Part shown: positions 8,827-17,119 of the stretch, piece by piece
Numbering within the stretch: position 1 is the stretch's first letter
Layout of the letters: each line of letters begins with the position of its first letter
Assembly (NCBI GenBank): GCA_003150405.1
Contig: QAMM01000003.1
Span: forward strand, 62,001 to 126,000
Direction of reading: 5' to 3'
DNA: 64,000 nucleotides
Source: Clostridiales bacterium
GTDB taxonomy: Bacteria > Bacillota > Clostridia > Oscillospirales > Ruminococcaceae
Notes under the pieces: generated by a model
What the model was told of the DNA's origin: nothing
Databases searched by the model: none
What the model saw: only the letters and a program-made list of their open reading frames with translations
Made by a program: the position numbers and the translations under genes

Positions 8827-10239
8827 ATGAACTACATCATCTTTATGCCTGACGAAATGCGTGCGGAGAGCGTGGGCTGCTACGGACACCCGTTTGTACA
8901 GACGCCGAACCTTGATCGCCTTGCACAACAGGGAACATTGTTTGAGCAGTGCCATGTTCAAAATCCGGTTTGTTCACCCTGCCGTTGTTCGTTCGCAACA
9001 GGCCAATATCCGCATACCAACGGACACCGCACCCTCTGGAACCTTGTTAAACCCTACGAACACAACCTGTTCCGGTATATGAAGGAAGCGGGTTATGATG
9101 TTTGGGTGTACGGAAAAAACGATTTGTTTGCTGCGGATACCATTCCGCTTTCTGCTGATGTGTTTGTTGAGAAGCAGGCTGTTCATCCGCCGGCAGAGAA
9201 GCCGGAGAGTGCGACCGGCAACATTGATGATTTTCTTCTGGAACCAATGCATTGCGGTGAAGATGGCGTAAAAGATTATGCCAATGTCATGGCCGGGATT
9301 GAAAAAATTCTGGGCTGGAAACCGGGTGATAAACCGTTCGTTCTCTTCCTGCCGTTGTTATATCCTCACTGCCCTTATACGGCGCCGGAGGATTATTATC
9401 ATCTCTATGAGGAGGAACAGATTTCGTTGCGCGGCATCGGTGAAGGAAAGCCGGAATTTCATGAATTAATTCGCCGTTACCGTTCTCTGAATGATCCAGA
9501 AGCTCTGCGCAAGGTGCAGGCGGTCTATCTTTCCATGATTACGTACAGCGACGCGCTGCTCGGCAAGCTGATGGATGCGTTAGACCATTCCGCGGCTGCG
9601 GAAAATACCCTTTTAATTGCGGTGTCAGATCACGGTGATTATGCAGGTGACTATGGCTTGGTTGAAAAGTGGCCGGATGGTTTTGAAGATGTTCTCACAC
9701 ATGTTCCGCTGATTGTCCGTGGCCCTGGCGTCAAGGCTGGGCACCGTGTGCGCGGGCAGGTGGAACTGCTCGATCTGATGCCAACTTTCTTGGAATCGGC
9801 GGGGATTGAGCCTCAGCACACCTTTTTTGGGAAATCGCTCTGGCCGGCTCTGCGCGGCGGTAACGGGGATTTGGAGCGCGTAGTTTATGGCGATGGCGGT
9901 TATGATCTCCATGAACCGCATTGCTTTGAAGGTTGGGGAACCCGCGATGCGGATTTGATGTATCCGGGCGGCGTTTATTACCATAAGGCGCTTCAGCAGC
10001 AGGAGCATCCGCTTTCGGTCTGCCGTACCACCATGATGCGCACTCTTGACTACAAACTCATTTATCGGACCAGCGGTGAATGCGAATTTTACGATCTGAA
10101 AAAGGATCCAAAAGAGTTGGAAAATGTATACGACAATGAAAAATATACCAAACGTATTCAGCAAATGCAAAATAAACTTTTAAATTGGTATGTAAAAACA
10201 TCGGATACGGTTCCTATGACCAGCGATTCACGGGAATAA
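8827..10239 (+). CDS. Cytoplasmic sulfatase (type I, FGly motif CSPCR)
   Basis: Sulfate ester hydrolase of the alkaline-phosphatase superfamily. 470 residues with no signal peptide (MNYIIFMPDEMRAES), so intracellular and presumably acting on imported sulfated sugars. The metal-binding Asp is at about position 9. The formylglycine motif C49-S-P-C-R53 fits C-x-P-x-R, the consensus used by anaerobic sulfatase-maturating enzymes, although most relatives have CSPSR. VSDHGDYAGDYG is the second metal site. The start ATG has AAGAGG at 8815-8820. No maturase, permease or other carbohydrate gene is adjacent. Substrate unknown; a phosphoesterase or phosphonate hydrolase activity is the main alternative. 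Confidence 0.88.
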   Translation: MNYIIFMPDEMRAESVGCYGHPFVQTPNLDRLAQQGTLFEQCHVQNPVCSPCRCSFATGQYPHTNGHRTLWNLVKPYEHNLFRYMKEAGYDVWVYGKNDLFAADTIPLSADVFVEKQAVHPPAEKPESATGNIDDFLLEPMHCGEDGVKDYANVMAGIEKILGWKPGDKPFVLFLPLLYPHCPYTAPEDYYHLYEEEQISLRGIGEGKPEFHELIRRYRSLNDPEALRKVQAVYLSMITYSDALLGKLMDALDHSAAAENTLLIAVSDHGDYAGDYGLVEKWPDGFEDVLTHVPLIVRGPGVKAGHRVRGQVELLDLMPTFLESAGIEPQHTFFGKSLWPALRGGNGDLERVVYGDGGYDLHEPHCFEGWGTRDADLMYPGGVYYHKALQQQEHPLSVCRTTMMRTLDYKLIYRTSGECEFYDLKKDPKELENVYDNEKYTKRIQQMQNKLLNWYVKTSDTVPMTSDSRE

Positions 10240-10295
10240 ATGAGTTTAAAATACAGTGGTGCGGTTTTTGGCGACCACGCGTAAAGGATCTTTTC

Positions 10296-10331
10296 ATCGG
10301 GATAACCTTAAGATTATCCCGATATATTTTT
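10296..10331 (+). terminator. Terminator after sulfatase (copy 1 of twin)
   Basis: ATCGGGATAACC (10296-10307) and GATTATCCCGAT (10312-10323) pair with one mismatch around TTAA and are followed by an A/T run with TTTTT. Nearly the same hairpin recurs at 15723-15750. Confidence 0.85.
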
Positions 10332-10417
10332 GTTTAAATTTTAAATCATAGTTGGATTTTTTGAACTAACATTAATAGAGCGAAAAAACTAACTTAAGAG
10401 AAGGAGGAATGACAGAT

Positions 10418-11212
10418 ATGTCAAGTAATGAAAATATGGTTGTAGCCCATTACAAAGATCTCCGAGAGAAGCGTAGAGCAGCGGCTTCCAAATATTCAGA
10501 ACTTGAATTTCATTATACGAAAAAACATGTTTCAGAATTTATAACTTCTACTTCATCCGTGATTGAATTAGGTTGTGGAACGGGTTACTACGCCATGTAT
10601 TTTTCTGATAAGTGCAAGGAATATATTGGTGTAGATATAACGCCAGAGAATATAAGCTTATTGAATAAAAATATAAAAGCGCGTAACTTAAAAAATGTGA
10701 TAGGAAAGGTTGGAGATGCCACAAAATTAGATGATATTTTAGATAATCGGTTTGATGTCGTTTTGTGCTTTGGCCCTCTGTATCACTTGCCACCCGTTGA
10801 ACAAGAACTTGTATTTGCAGAGTGCAACCGTATATGCAAAAAAGGCGGTATTGCCGCTTTTGCGTATATTAATCGAATTGGAGTATATGCTGGAGCTTGC
10901 GTTCATGACAAGCTCCGTGAAAATTACCCCAATGAAAAAGCGAACGAGATTGTCTTAAAATTAAGCGTTGACGATATAAGACCGGAATTATTTTTCTTCA
11001 CAATGCCAGAGGAAATAGAAACCTTGGCTCAAACATATGGTTTTTCAAAAATCAAAAATTTAGGAACAGACTTTTTTCTGACTGCGAGTGTTATAGACAC
11101 TATGGATAATGAAAAGTTTGAAATAATGAAACCGCTTCTTGACGAAATGGCCTCTTATACGTCTTGTACTGGCATGAGTAATCATGCTGTATTGGTATGC
11201 CAAAAAATATAA
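10418..11212 (+). CDS. Class I SAM-dependent methyltransferase, AT-rich
   Basis: 264-residue Rossmann-fold methyltransferase. Motif I is VIELGCGTGYYA (48-59), the acidic end of beta 2 is YIGVDITPENI, and motif IV is FDVVLCFGPLYHLP. It resembles small-molecule methyltransferases (ubiE/methyltransf_11 type); the substrate is unknown. ATG 10418 is preferred to ATG 10409 because AAGGAGG (10401-10407) lies 10 nt before it but only 1 nt before the other. Its codon use is strikingly AT-rich compared with the neighbouring genes, which suggests recent transfer. It stands alone between the twin-terminator copy 1 and the marR promoter. Confidence 0.85.
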   Translation: MSSNENMVVAHYKDLREKRRAAASKYSELEFHYTKKHVSEFITSTSSVIELGCGTGYYAMYFSDKCKEYIGVDITPENISLLNKNIKARNLKNVIGKVGDATKLDDILDNRFDVVLCFGPLYHLPPVEQELVFAECNRICKKGGIAAFAYINRIGVYAGACVHDKLRENYPNEKANEIVLKLSVDDIRPELFFFTMPEEIETLAQTYGFSKIKNLGTDFFLTASVIDTMDNEKFEIMKPLLDEMASYTSCTGMSNHAVLVCQKI

Positions 11213-11412
11213 TAACACAGTTGAACAGTAAAGATGGGCTGGATAGTAATTAAGACAGACTATGTAGAGTTGGAAAGTGACGTGTTCCATAATTTGGAGT
11301 GTTTTTCTGACGGAAAGGCTACTAGTCAAATTTTGTTTCGTAAAACCGGAACACTCCGCCATAAAGTAATTAAAACTATTAGTGTTTCTATTAAAAGCTC
11401 TAAATTTTTAGG

Positions 11413-11439
11413 AAATATTTTATTGACAATAAAATATTT
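11413..11439. promoter_or_regulatory. Perfect 12-bp palindromic operator for MarR
   Basis: AAATATTTTATT (11413-11424) and AATAAAATATTT (11428-11439) are exact reverse complements separated by GAC. The palindrome covers the -35 box of the marR promoter, so autorepression by the downstream MarR protein is likely. Recognition by MarR is inferred from position. Confidence 0.75.
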
Positions 11440-11451
11440 GTGAGGTAAAAT
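11423..11451 (+). promoter_or_regulatory. Sigma-A promoter of marR-ABC operon
   Basis: A consensus -35 TTGACA (11423-11428), a 17-bp spacer and -10 TAAAAT (11446-11451). The start would fall near 11458, leaving a leader of about 50 nt before the marR ATG. Confidence 0.85.
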
Positions 11452-11509
11452 TTGTTTGTACCCGAACAATTAATAGAAGTTTAATTTACCTCTGAGGGGG
11501 AGTCTTTGA

Positions 11510-11935
11510 ATGGAAAAAGACTGTGGGATGTGGATTCATGTCTTGTCTCATAAGCTGAAAAAGCGCATGAACGCCAATGTGCAAAGTCTTGGAATCACTG
11601 GAGTGCAGAGCAGAATTATGCATTACATCCTTGTGAAGTGCCCGGATGGGCCGGTATTCCAGCGCGATGTGGAACGGATTTTTGACATGAGCCGCTCCAC
11701 TGCTACCGGCATCTTGCAGCTAATGGAAAAGAATGGCCTAATCCTGCGGGAAAGTATGGCCAGCGACGCACGTCTGAAAAGCCTAATTCCTACCGAAAAG
11801 GCGGCACAGCTGGATGCACAGATTGGCGAATCGCTCCGTCAGACCGAACGGCTGCTAACACAGGGCTTGACCAATGAGCAGCTTGCGCTGTTTCGGGAAA
11901 TTGCGGCACGGATGTCTGCAAATTTGGACGAATAG
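11510..11935 (+). CDS. MarR-family transcriptional regulator
   Basis: 141-residue winged-helix dimeric repressor. The central HTH reads FQRDVERIFDMSRSTATGILQLMEKNGLI (about 52-80), followed by a wing with RESMASDARLKSLIPTEKA. A GAGGGGG site lies upstream of the ATG. It is followed within about 80 nt by two ABC exporter genes, the common MarR-LmrCD/YheHI-like arrangement in Firmicutes, where the regulator senses a toxic compound and derepresses the pump. The perfect palindrome in its own promoter supports autoregulation. Confidence 0.93.
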   Translation: MEKDCGMWIHVLSHKLKKRMNANVQSLGITGVQSRIMHYILVKCPDGPVFQRDVERIFDMSRSTATGILQLMEKNGLILRESMASDARLKSLIPTEKAAQLDAQIGESLRQTERLLTQGLTNEQLALFREIAARMSANLDE

Positions 11936-12017
11936 CCGACGCCAAATATTCCATTGATTTTTTAACGCACCACAGAGGTGCAGGTCGAGTACAACAGGTT
12001 TTGGGGGAATGTTACGT

Positions 12018-13766
12018 ATGGTAAAAATGCTTGCTCGCAGTATTCGCGAGTACAAAAAGTCGGCAATTCTGACGCCGCTTTTGGTTATTGCTGAAGTTAT
12101 TCTGGAGTGCATCATCCCGTTCATTATTGCGGAGTTGGTCAATCAAATGCAAGCTGGCTGTGGTATGGATGTTATTGTTCGTTATGGCGTCCAGTTGATT
12201 GCTATGGCGGTGTTGTCACTTGCTTTCGGTGTCGCGGCCGGCAACACCTGCGCTACAGCTTCTACGGGCTTTGCGCGCAATCTGCGCAAAGATATGTTTT
12301 ACCGCATTCAGGATTACTCCTTTGAGAACATCGACAAATTTTCGGTGTCCAGTTTGGTGACTCGTATGACGACCGATGTGGTAAATGTGCAGATGGCATT
12401 TATGATGATCATCCGCGTGGCTATCCGTGGTCCGTTAATGATGATCTTCTCATTTATTATGGGCTTTGCCATGGGCGGACGTTTGGCTCTGATCTTTCTG
12501 GTTACCATTCCGTTGCTGGGGATTGGACTGGTGTTGGTCATTCGTAAAGCGACGCCGATTTTCCGCCGGGTATTCCGCAAATACGATGCACTTAACGACT
12601 CGGTGCAGGAAAATGTACAGGCTATGCGAGTTGTCAAAAGCTATGTGCGTGAAGACTATGAGAAAAAGAAATTTACCACTGCTGCAGAAGACGTTTGTAA
12701 AGACTTTACCCGCGCGGAACGTATTATGGCGCTTAATAACCCCATGATGCAGTTCTGTGTATATGCCGGCATGGCGTTTGTACTTTCGTTTGGTTCCTAT
12801 GCTGTCATCATCAGCCAGGGCACCGAAATTGCTGTGGGGCAAATGTCTGCAATTCTGACCTACAGCTTCCAGATTTTAATGAGCTTGATGATGCTTTCTA
12901 TGGTGTTTGTTATGATTACCATGTCGATGGAATCGGCCGAGCGTATTGTCGAAGTGCTGAAGGAGAGAAGCACCTTGACCAGCCCAGAAAATGCCCTTAC
13001 CGAAGTAAAAGATGGCTCTATTGATTTTGACAACGTCAGCTTCAAGTATTCTAAAAAAGCAGAACGTATGGCGCTGTCTGGCGTGGATTTACATATTAAA
13101 TCCGGAGAACTGATTGGCGTTCTGGGCGGCACTGGTTCCTCCAAATCCACACTGGTGCAGCTGATTCCCCGCCTATACGACGTCACCGAAGGTTGCGTTA
13201 AGGTAGGGGGCGTAGATGTACGCCGGTATGATTTGGATTCGCTGCGCAATGATGTGGCTGTTGTGCTGCAAAAAAACGTGCTGTTTTCCGGCACCATTAA
13301 GGACAACCTGCGTTGGGGAAATCCTGACGCTACCGATGAAGAAATGCTGGAGGCTTGTAAGCTGGCGCAGGCCGATGAATTTATTCAGCAATTTCCGGAC
13401 AAATATGACACCTGGATTGAGCAGGGAGGCTCCAATGTCTCCGGCGGCCAAAAGCAGCGTCTGTGTATTGCGCGTGCGCTGCTCAAAAGGCCCAAGGTGT
13501 TGATTCTGGATGACTCCACCAGTGCTGTGGACACTCGTACCGATACTTTAATTCGCCAGGGTTTCCGTCAGTTTATCCCGGAGACCACCAAAATTATCAT
13601 TGCGCAGCGCGTTGCTTCGGTACAGGATGCCGACCGCATCGTTGTCATGGACGGCGGACGTATCAGCGCGATTGGAAATCATGATGAATTGATGAAAACA
13701 AGTGAAATTTATCGCGAGGTGTATACTTCCCAGAACAAGGCAGGTGATCAAGATGGCAAAGAATAA
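12018..13766 (+). CDS. ABC exporter half-transporter, degenerate ATPase site
   Basis: 582 residues: an N-terminal six-helix exporter domain (about 1-310) and a C-terminal nucleotide-binding domain. Walker A is GGTGSSKST (about 369-377) and the signature is VSGGQ (about 474). Walker B is LILDDS, with Asp instead of the catalytic Glu, and the switch His is Gln (IIAQRVAS, about 529). These substitutions mark the degenerate subunit of heterodimeric exporters such as TM287/288 and LmrCD. The partner overlaps its 3' end by 14 nt and has the canonical residues. ATG 12018 was chosen over ATG 12009 because GGGGGA (12003-12008) needs spacing. Likely multidrug or lipid/toxin export; substrate unknown. 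Confidence 0.93.
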   Translation: MVKMLARSIREYKKSAILTPLLVIAEVILECIIPFIIAELVNQMQAGCGMDVIVRYGVQLIAMAVLSLAFGVAAGNTCATASTGFARNLRKDMFYRIQDYSFENIDKFSVSSLVTRMTTDVVNVQMAFMMIIRVAIRGPLMMIFSFIMGFAMGGRLALIFLVTIPLLGIGLVLVIRKATPIFRRVFRKYDALNDSVQENVQAMRVVKSYVREDYEKKKFTTAAEDVCKDFTRAERIMALNNPMMQFCVYAGMAFVLSFGSYAVIISQGTEIAVGQMSAILTYSFQILMSLMMLSMVFVMITMSMESAERIVEVLKERSTLTSPENALTEVKDGSIDFDNVSFKYSKKAERMALSGVDLHIKSGELIGVLGGTGSSKSTLVQLIPRLYDVTEGCVKVGGVDVRRYDLDSLRNDVAVVLQKNVLFSGTIKDNLRWGNPDATDEEMLEACKLAQADEFIQQFPDKYDTWIEQGGSNVSGGQKQRLCIARALLKRPKVLILDDSTSAVDTRTDTLIRQGFRQFIPETTKIIIAQRVASVQDADRIVVMDGGRISAIGNHDELMKTSEIYREVYTSQNKAGDQDGKE

Positions 13767-15684
13767 AAATAAAGCGGCTCCTGCCACTACGGCTCGGGGC
13801 CAGCGTGCCCCAAAAGGGGTACTGCGCCGGTTGCTGCGCACGCTGTTTGAGTTCTACCCTGTGCTCCTGCCGCTCACAATGGTGTGTATTCTCATTAACG
13901 CCATTGTCAGTGCCATTCCGGCCGTGTTTATGCAGAACGTCATCGCCGTTGTAGATGAAAGTTACAGAAGCGGGGACTGGACATCTGTGGCTGGACGTAT
14001 CCTCACCTATGTGGCTGTATTGGTTGTGATGTATATCATCAGCCTGATTGCCGGTGCTTTTTACAGCCAGATGATGGCCATTATTACACAGGGCTCTTTG
14101 AAAAAACTACGTCAAAAAATGTTTAGCCACATGCAGGATCTGCCTATTAAGTACTTTGACACCAATGGTCATGGCGATGTCATGAGTTATTATACCAATG
14201 ACGTTGACACTCTTCGCCAGCTCATCAGTCAGAGTCTGCCGCAAATCACCATTTCTGCCATCACGTTGCTTGTGGTATTTGGCATTATGCTGTATTACAG
14301 CGTCGTCCTTGCGCTGCTGGTCGTTGCAGGTGTCATTGGCATGGCAATTGCGGCGCGGGCCATTACCAACCGCTCCTCGAAATACTTCCTGCGTCAGCAA
14401 GTTACAATTGCCCAGGCTGAGTCATTTATGGAAGAAATGATGACCGGCCAGAAAGTAATTAAGGTGTTTTGCCATGAAGAGGGCGCCAAGGCCGACTTTG
14501 ACAAGGTGAATGGTGAAATCTTTTATAATGCAAGAAACGGCAATCGTTTTGCCAACATTTTAATGCCTTTGCTGGGCAATATTGGTAACGTAATGTATGT
14601 TGTTGTGGCGTTGGTGGGCGGCGCACTGCTGCTGACGGATGTACCAAACATCAGCTTTTCTGGTCTGGCCTTCAGCATCAGCATTGTTGTTCCATTTTTG
14701 AATATGACAAAGCAATTTGCCGGTTCTATTGGTCAGGTGTCAAATCAGGTAAATATGGTAATTATGGGCCTTGCTGGCGCGCACCGTATTTTTGCATTGC
14801 TGGATGAGGAACCGGAGGCTGACGAGGGTTATGTCACTTTGGTAAATGCAAAAGAGAATCCGGATGGCAGTCTCAGCGAATGCAAGGAACGCACTAATGT
14901 TTGGGCGTGGAAGCATCCGCACCACGACGGGACCATTACCTACACTCGCCTACAGGGTGATGTGCGCTTTTTTGATGTGGATTTCGGTTATACGTCGGAA
15001 AAAACAGTGCTGCATAATATCACACTGTATGCGAAGCCCGGCCAGAAGGTGGCCTTTGTCGGTTCCACTGGAGCTGGTAAAACGACCATTACGAATTTGA
15101 TTAACCGCTTTTATGATATTGAAGATGGAAAAATCCGTTATGATGGCATCAATATCAATAAAATCAAAAAGGCCGATTTACGCCGCAGTTTAGGGGTTGT
15201 ACTTCAGGATACCAACCTTTTTACCGGCACGGTAATGGAAAATATCCGCTACGGTAATCTTGATGCGAGCGACGAAGAATGCATTGCCGCGGCGAAGCTA
15301 GCCGGCGCCGACGACTTTATCTGCCGCCTGCCCGAGGGTTATAATACGATGTTGACAGGTAATGGTGCAAACCTCAGCCAAGGCCAGCGACAGCTTCTTG
15401 CCATTGCGCGTGCAGCTGTAGCTGATCCCCCTGTTATGATTATGGATGAGGCGACCAGCTCGATTGATACCCGCACCGAGGCTATCGTGCAGCGTGGCAT
15501 GGATGCGTTGATGGCCGGACGTACCGTGTTTGTCATCGCACACCGTCTTTCTACTGTCCAGAACGCCAATGCTATTATGGTCTTGGATCATGGACGCATT
15601 ATTGAGCGTGGTACCCATGAAGACCTTATCAAACAGAAGGGTACCTACTATCAGTTGTATACGGGCGCGCTGGAGCTAGATTAA
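13753..15684 (+). CDS. ABC exporter half-transporter, canonical ATPase site
   Basis: 643 residues, the partner of the preceding subunit. A basic, Ala-rich N-terminal tail (about 1-30) precedes the exporter membrane domain. Between membrane and ATPase domains is an inserted segment (about 365-410, KENPDGSLSECKERTNVWAW) seen in this Firmicutes subfamily. Walker A GSTGAGKT (about 437), signature LSQGQ (about 540), Walker B MIMDEATS with catalytic Glu (about 563), and switch His in VIAHRLST (about 597) are intact. Start ATG 13753 has AGGTGAT just upstream and lies inside the end of the previous gene, which implies translational coupling and 1:1 assembly. Confidence 0.94.
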   Translation: MAKNKNKAAPATTARGQRAPKGVLRRLLRTLFEFYPVLLPLTMVCILINAIVSAIPAVFMQNVIAVVDESYRSGDWTSVAGRILTYVAVLVVMYIISLIAGAFYSQMMAIITQGSLKKLRQKMFSHMQDLPIKYFDTNGHGDVMSYYTNDVDTLRQLISQSLPQITISAITLLVVFGIMLYYSVVLALLVVAGVIGMAIAARAITNRSSKYFLRQQVTIAQAESFMEEMMTGQKVIKVFCHEEGAKADFDKVNGEIFYNARNGNRFANILMPLLGNIGNVMYVVVALVGGALLLTDVPNISFSGLAFSISIVVPFLNMTKQFAGSIGQVSNQVNMVIMGLAGAHRIFALLDEEPEADEGYVTLVNAKENPDGSLSECKERTNVWAWKHPHHDGTITYTRLQGDVRFFDVDFGYTSEKTVLHNITLYAKPGQKVAFVGSTGAGKTTITNLINRFYDIEDGKIRYDGININKIKKADLRRSLGVVLQDTNLFTGTVMENIRYGNLDASDEECIAAAKLAGADDFICRLPEGYNTMLTGNGANLSQGQRQLLAIARAAVADPPVMIMDEATSSIDTRTEAIVQRGMDALMAGRTVFVIAHRLSTVQNANAIMVLDHGRIIERGTHEDLIKQKGTYYQLYTGALELD

Positions 15685-15722
15685 TGTACTTGTGATCCGT
15701 TTATATTTTTACAAATAGTTTT

Positions 15723-15756
15723 ATCGGGATAACCTTATGGTTATCCCGATTTGTTT
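15723..15756 (+). terminator. Terminator after ABC pair (copy 2 of twin)
   Basis: ATCGGGATAACC (15723-15734) and GGTTATCCCGAT (15739-15750) form a perfect 12-bp stem with a TTAT loop, followed by TTGTTTT. It is almost identical to the hairpin at 10296-10323. Confidence 0.88.
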
Positions 15757-15866
15757 TAGAATGAGAATCCTTAGAAAAATAAATTTTTTGGAGCGGTTTT
15801 GCACCAAGAGTATTTTGGGCGAAGTAATATAGACCGGCGGGCTTTTTGAGGTTTTAAAATAGAGAA

Positions 15867-16380
15867 TTGGGGTATTCTCGTAACAAAAAATTAATTGGCA
15901 TTACTTTAACAGGAGAGGCTTCGGCTCCCATCGTTGTCCGTAATTTGGATGAAATGGATACGGACGAGCGCGCTGCACAGGTGCAAAAACTGCAAAAGGC
16001 AATCAACGCTCTTACGGTAGATACTTCAGATCTGGAATCTGCTTTGGAAAAGGCCGCGGCTGTAAATGAAATTCTTTACACGGCCGAAAGCTACGCGAAG
16101 CTGGAAGAAACCGTAGAAGCGGGAAAAGCGTTGCTGAACAGCAGTTCTACCGAACAAGAAGTTGCACAAGCGGCGCAGGCAATCCTTGACGCTATCGACG
16201 CCCTGGTTTCAATTTCCTCCAGCGAAGGATGGGATGGAACCATTGTGAAAGAACCGATGCTGATCGGTGGAATAGCTTCTGTTCAAACAGCAGAAGAACT
16301 GGCGTGCAAATCAATGCAGGAAATACTGAAATTAAAACGATTTTCCTGCTTGAGGACATCAATCTCAACGGCAAAGAGTG
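15867..16380 (+). pseudogene. Fragment of FIVAR-domain surface protein
   Basis: The frame carries one clear FIVAR-type helical module (from about AAQVQKLQKAINALTV to AQAILDAIDALV, nt 15975-16208), normally repeated in large secreted cell-surface proteins of Firmicutes. There is no signal peptide, no good ribosome site and no sorting signal. Near 16300 the reading shifts: another frame reads VQINAGNTEIKTIFLLEDIN and ends LNGKE with a stop at about 16376-16378, which looks like the true C terminus. So this is an internal/C-terminal remnant with at least one frameshift. Confidence 0.55.
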
Positions 16381-16611
16381 AACCCCCTGGACAAAAACAA
16401 CTTGGAATACGGCATCACCATTGTTATGGTGCTCCATGACATCAACCGGTCTTTGTATTACAGCGATGAGATCGTCGCTATGAAGGACGGGAAGATAATT
16501 GCTCACGGCTTGCCGGAAGAAATCATCACAGGCGAGCTGGTAAAAAAGATCTACGACGTGAAGTTGGACATCCGCAGCGTGGACGGCAAGCCGTTCGTGA
16601 TCCCGGTATAG
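16381..16611 (+). pseudogene. C-terminal fragment of FepC/FecE-type ABC ATPase
   Basis: About 77 codons match only the last quarter of iron-siderophore or B12 importer ATPases: the H-loop VMVLHDINRSLYYSDEIVAMKDGKIIA and the tail PEEIITGELVKKIYDVKLDI...GKPFVIPV. Walker A, signature and Walker B are missing and no ribosome site precedes it. It ends 26 nt before the DtxR-family gene. It is a truncated remnant, probably of a FepBDGC-like iron operon lost by deletion. Confidence 0.8.
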
Positions 16612-16637
16612 CGGAAAGGAAGGAGGATGCGGCTTCG

Positions 16638-17105
16638 ATGAAGCTCAGACGCACAACGGAAGATTACCTGAAAACCATTTACCTTTTGTCCCAAAAGACA
16701 GAAGTTCACGGCGCATACATTGCGGAGGCGCTGGGGGTATCCAAGCCGACGGTTTCCGTTTCACTGAAAGGTTTGGAAAAGGAAGGCTATCTATTTTTGG
16801 ATGACGATCATGAGGTTCACTTGACTAGGTTAGGCCAGAAAGTGGCCCAGGCGACCTACGGGCGGCATCAGACCTTTCAAACCCTTTTGGAAAACCTGGG
16901 CGTAGACGGAAAAACAGCGGCGGCAGATGCTTGCCGGATGGAGCATGCTGTCAGTCCGGAGAGCTATCAGGCATTGAAGGAGTTCGCAGAAGGCCAAAAA
17001 AGTACAGTTCATCCACATAGCTTTTTTCACAGAAATACTGCTCCTTTACAATATTATTTATTATTTGACAACTTGGGTGCGATATGGTATTATACTGGAG
17101 ATTAG
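16638..17105 (+). CDS. DtxR/MntR-family metal-dependent repressor, odd C terminus
   Basis: Metal-activated winged-helix repressor. The N terminus (MKLRRTTEDYLKTIYLLSQ) and HTH (GAYIAEALGVSKPTVSVSLKGLEKEGYL) are canonical, and the dimerisation/metal segment ADACRMEHAVSPESYQALKEF is present to about residue 117. The last 38 residues (GQKSTVHPHSFFHRN onward) do not look like the family and are encoded by DNA holding the promoter of the next operon. A one-base gain in the A6 run near 17000 would bring a stop 6 codons later, so the extension may come from a frameshift. AGGAGG ends 11 nt before the ATG. No SH3-like domain, as in small clostridial members. It probably regulates the ABC/ECF operon through the box at 17102-17119. 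Confidence 0.82.
   Translation: MKLRRTTEDYLKTIYLLSQKTEVHGAYIAEALGVSKPTVSVSLKGLEKEGYLFLDDDHEVHLTRLGQKVAQATYGRHQTFQTLLENLGVDGKTAAADACRMEHAVSPESYQALKEFAEGQKSTVHPHSFFHRNTAPLQYYLLFDNLGAIWYYTGD
17065..17093 (+). promoter_or_regulatory. Sigma-A promoter of iron-transport operon
   Basis: TTGACA (17065-17070), 17-bp spacer, TATTAT (17088-17093). It lies inside the 3' end of the DtxR-family frame and fires into the ABC/ECF operon. Confidence 0.85.
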
Positions 17106-17119
17106 TTTTGGCTAACTAA
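17102..17119. promoter_or_regulatory. DtxR-like operator box
   Basis: TTAGTT (17102-17107) and AACTAA (17114-17119) form an inverted repeat around TTGGCT. The whole 18-mer resembles the DtxR consensus TTAGGTTAGCCTAACCTAA. It sits just after the -10 element, over the expected start site, so a metal-loaded repressor bound here would block initiation. A second TAACTAACTA copy follows at about 17129-17138. Confidence 0.7.

Noticed and set aside
11234..11443. 69-codon frame before marR
   Set aside because: It overlaps the marR promoter and palindrome and has no ribosome site.
10296..15750. Twin hairpins as attachment sites of an integrative element
   Set aside because: No integrase, relaxase or conjugation gene lies between them; they also have full terminator features after genes.
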